NCBI GenBank assembly: GCA_030752795.1
Contig: JASMDM010000019.1
Coordinates: 53,462-117,461, forward strand
DNA length: 64,000 nt
Source: SAR202 cluster bacterium
Lineage (GTDB): Bacteria > Chloroflexota > Dehalococcoidia > Lucifugimonadales > UBA1123
Direction: 5' to 3'
Shown piece after piece: positions 63,686 to 64,000 of this stretch (its first letter is position 1; the number at the start of each line of letters is the position of its first letter). The notes below the pieces were generated by a model that ran no database searches, was not told where the DNA came from, and worked only from the letters and a program-made list of their open reading frames with translations. The position numbers and the translations under genes are program-made.

Positions 63686-64000
63686 GACCGACTCCCCGCC
63701 AGGAGGTTCATATAGTCCCTGGTCGATGTCGTCGCAACGTTGGTCCTAGGTAGATACGGATATAGTTCCAAGTCGAGCCTCGGCGGGCGACCCTCGATCC
63801 TGCACAATACCAGGTGTTTGACTGCATCGAAGCTCAAAGCTCCGAGTCGAATGGCGTCTCGTACGGCGTCGTGGACCTCTGTCAGCTTGAAGTTCTCCAT
63901 CAGTCTCAGCACCTGCACGTACTCTCGTTTACCACGTCTGCCCATTCGGGATTCGAGCAACCGGCGTAGTATGCCGAACTCCTCGGGCAAGTCCCATCCA
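63682..64000 (-). CDS. istA: IS21 transposase IstA, C-terminal part
   Basis: About 105 C-terminal residues, cut by the right edge. Sequence such as REYVQVLRLMENFKLTEVHD AV and LHLVLCR-like VKHLVLCRIEGRPPRLDLEL is the usual C-terminal region of IstA, ending LPRTNVATTSTRDYMNLL. The RNaseH-type catalytic domain lies outside the window. Partner of istB, overlapping by 4 bp. Confidence 0.9.
   Translation of the reverse strand, partial: GWDLPEEFGILRRLLESRMGRRGKREYVQVLRLMENFKLTEVHDAVRDAIRLGALSFDAVKHLVLCRIEGRPPRLDLELYPYLPRTNVATTSTRDYMNLLAGSRS

Larger units (their letters stand above)
62816..64000 (-). mobile_element. IS21-family insertion sequence, right-hand part
   Basis: One end near 62816 followed by istB and the C-terminus of istA; the other end lies beyond the window. 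Two tandem imperfect copies of GGCGGAGnnAAAnTGTACCA occur at 62824-62843 and 62848-62867, the multiple terminal repeats typical of IS21 ends. Target-site duplication cannot be checked. The insertion lies about 200 bp upstream of the methyltransferase start. Confidence 0.85.

Noticed and set aside
1..64000. CRISPR arrays, tRNA, rRNA, prophage or defence island
   Set aside because: No regularly spaced repeats, cloverleaf-like sequences, phage structural genes or defence gene sets were found by reading; a dedicated tRNA or CRISPR scan could not be run.

Overview
The window looks like a piece of a free-living, probably marine, Chloroflexota chromosome (a SAR202-like Dehalococcoidia is my best guess). 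This is inferred from gene content, not from a marker gene: an alternative complex III respiratory operon, Ni-superoxide dismutase with its maturation protease, a TPP-controlled pyrimidine salvage operon, and many catabolic enzymes in paralogous sets (Ldh2 dehydrogenases, CaiB/BaiF CoA transferase, SDRs, MFS carriers, sulfurtransferases). GC is moderately high and coding is dense. Genes often overlap as ATGA, and promoters resemble sigma70 (TTGACA / TAnnnT). No rRNA, tRNA or CRISPR array was seen.

Layout. 1-4570 (minus strand): strong promoter, TPP riboswitch, intrinsic terminator, then thiZ-thiX-thiY (ABC importer), tenA and thiD (cut by the left edge). 4.6-12.9 kb: a small SEC-C protein, a DEAD-box helicase, a frameshifted deaminase, MFS, a frameshifted carboxymuconolactone decarboxylase-like gene, CoA transferase, homocysteine methyltransferase, gamma-glutamyltranspeptidase. 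13.0-16.8 kb: metH. 17.1-26.3 kb: phosphatase and the alternative complex III operon. 26.4-35.2 kb: HpcH/HpaI aldolase, large alpha/beta hydrolase, a chemoreceptor gene with three in-frame stops, a giant BNR-repeat protein. 35.3-45.6 kb: a two-domain sulfurtransferase whose catalytic cysteine codon is UGA, a broken arylsulfotransferase-like gene, a membrane metalloprotease-like protein, phosphonoacetate hydrolase-like enzyme, SDR, isochorismatase-like, epimerase, two orphan HicB-like proteins. 45.8-49.3 kb: two decayed surface-protein genes. 49.6-53.6 kb: three tandem Ldh2-family dehydrogenases (the middle one frameshifted) plus a broken DinB gene. 53.6-62.6 kb: uronate dehydrogenase-like enzyme, methyltransferases, LmbE deacetylase, rhodanese, MFS, sodX/sodN, cupin, ketopantoate reductase. 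62.8-64.0 kb: one end of an IS21-family element.

The most notable feature is a set of about 23 reading-frame lesions. Eleven are single-base indels, mostly in 2-3 base homopolymers. Twelve are in-frame stops: eight UGA, four UAG, no UAA. They fall in accessory genes and are absent from the thiamine, respiratory and methionine genes. Four of the UGAs sit where the family has tryptophan, and one sits exactly at the catalytic cysteine of a sulfurtransferase, followed by a perfect hairpin at the spacing expected of a bacterial SECIS. The Sec candidate is the best lead for something functional; most of the rest could be gene decay or sequencing error, and the window alone cannot separate these. 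UGA is also a normal terminator here (several ATGA-overlapped genes), so the genetic code is not globally reassigned.
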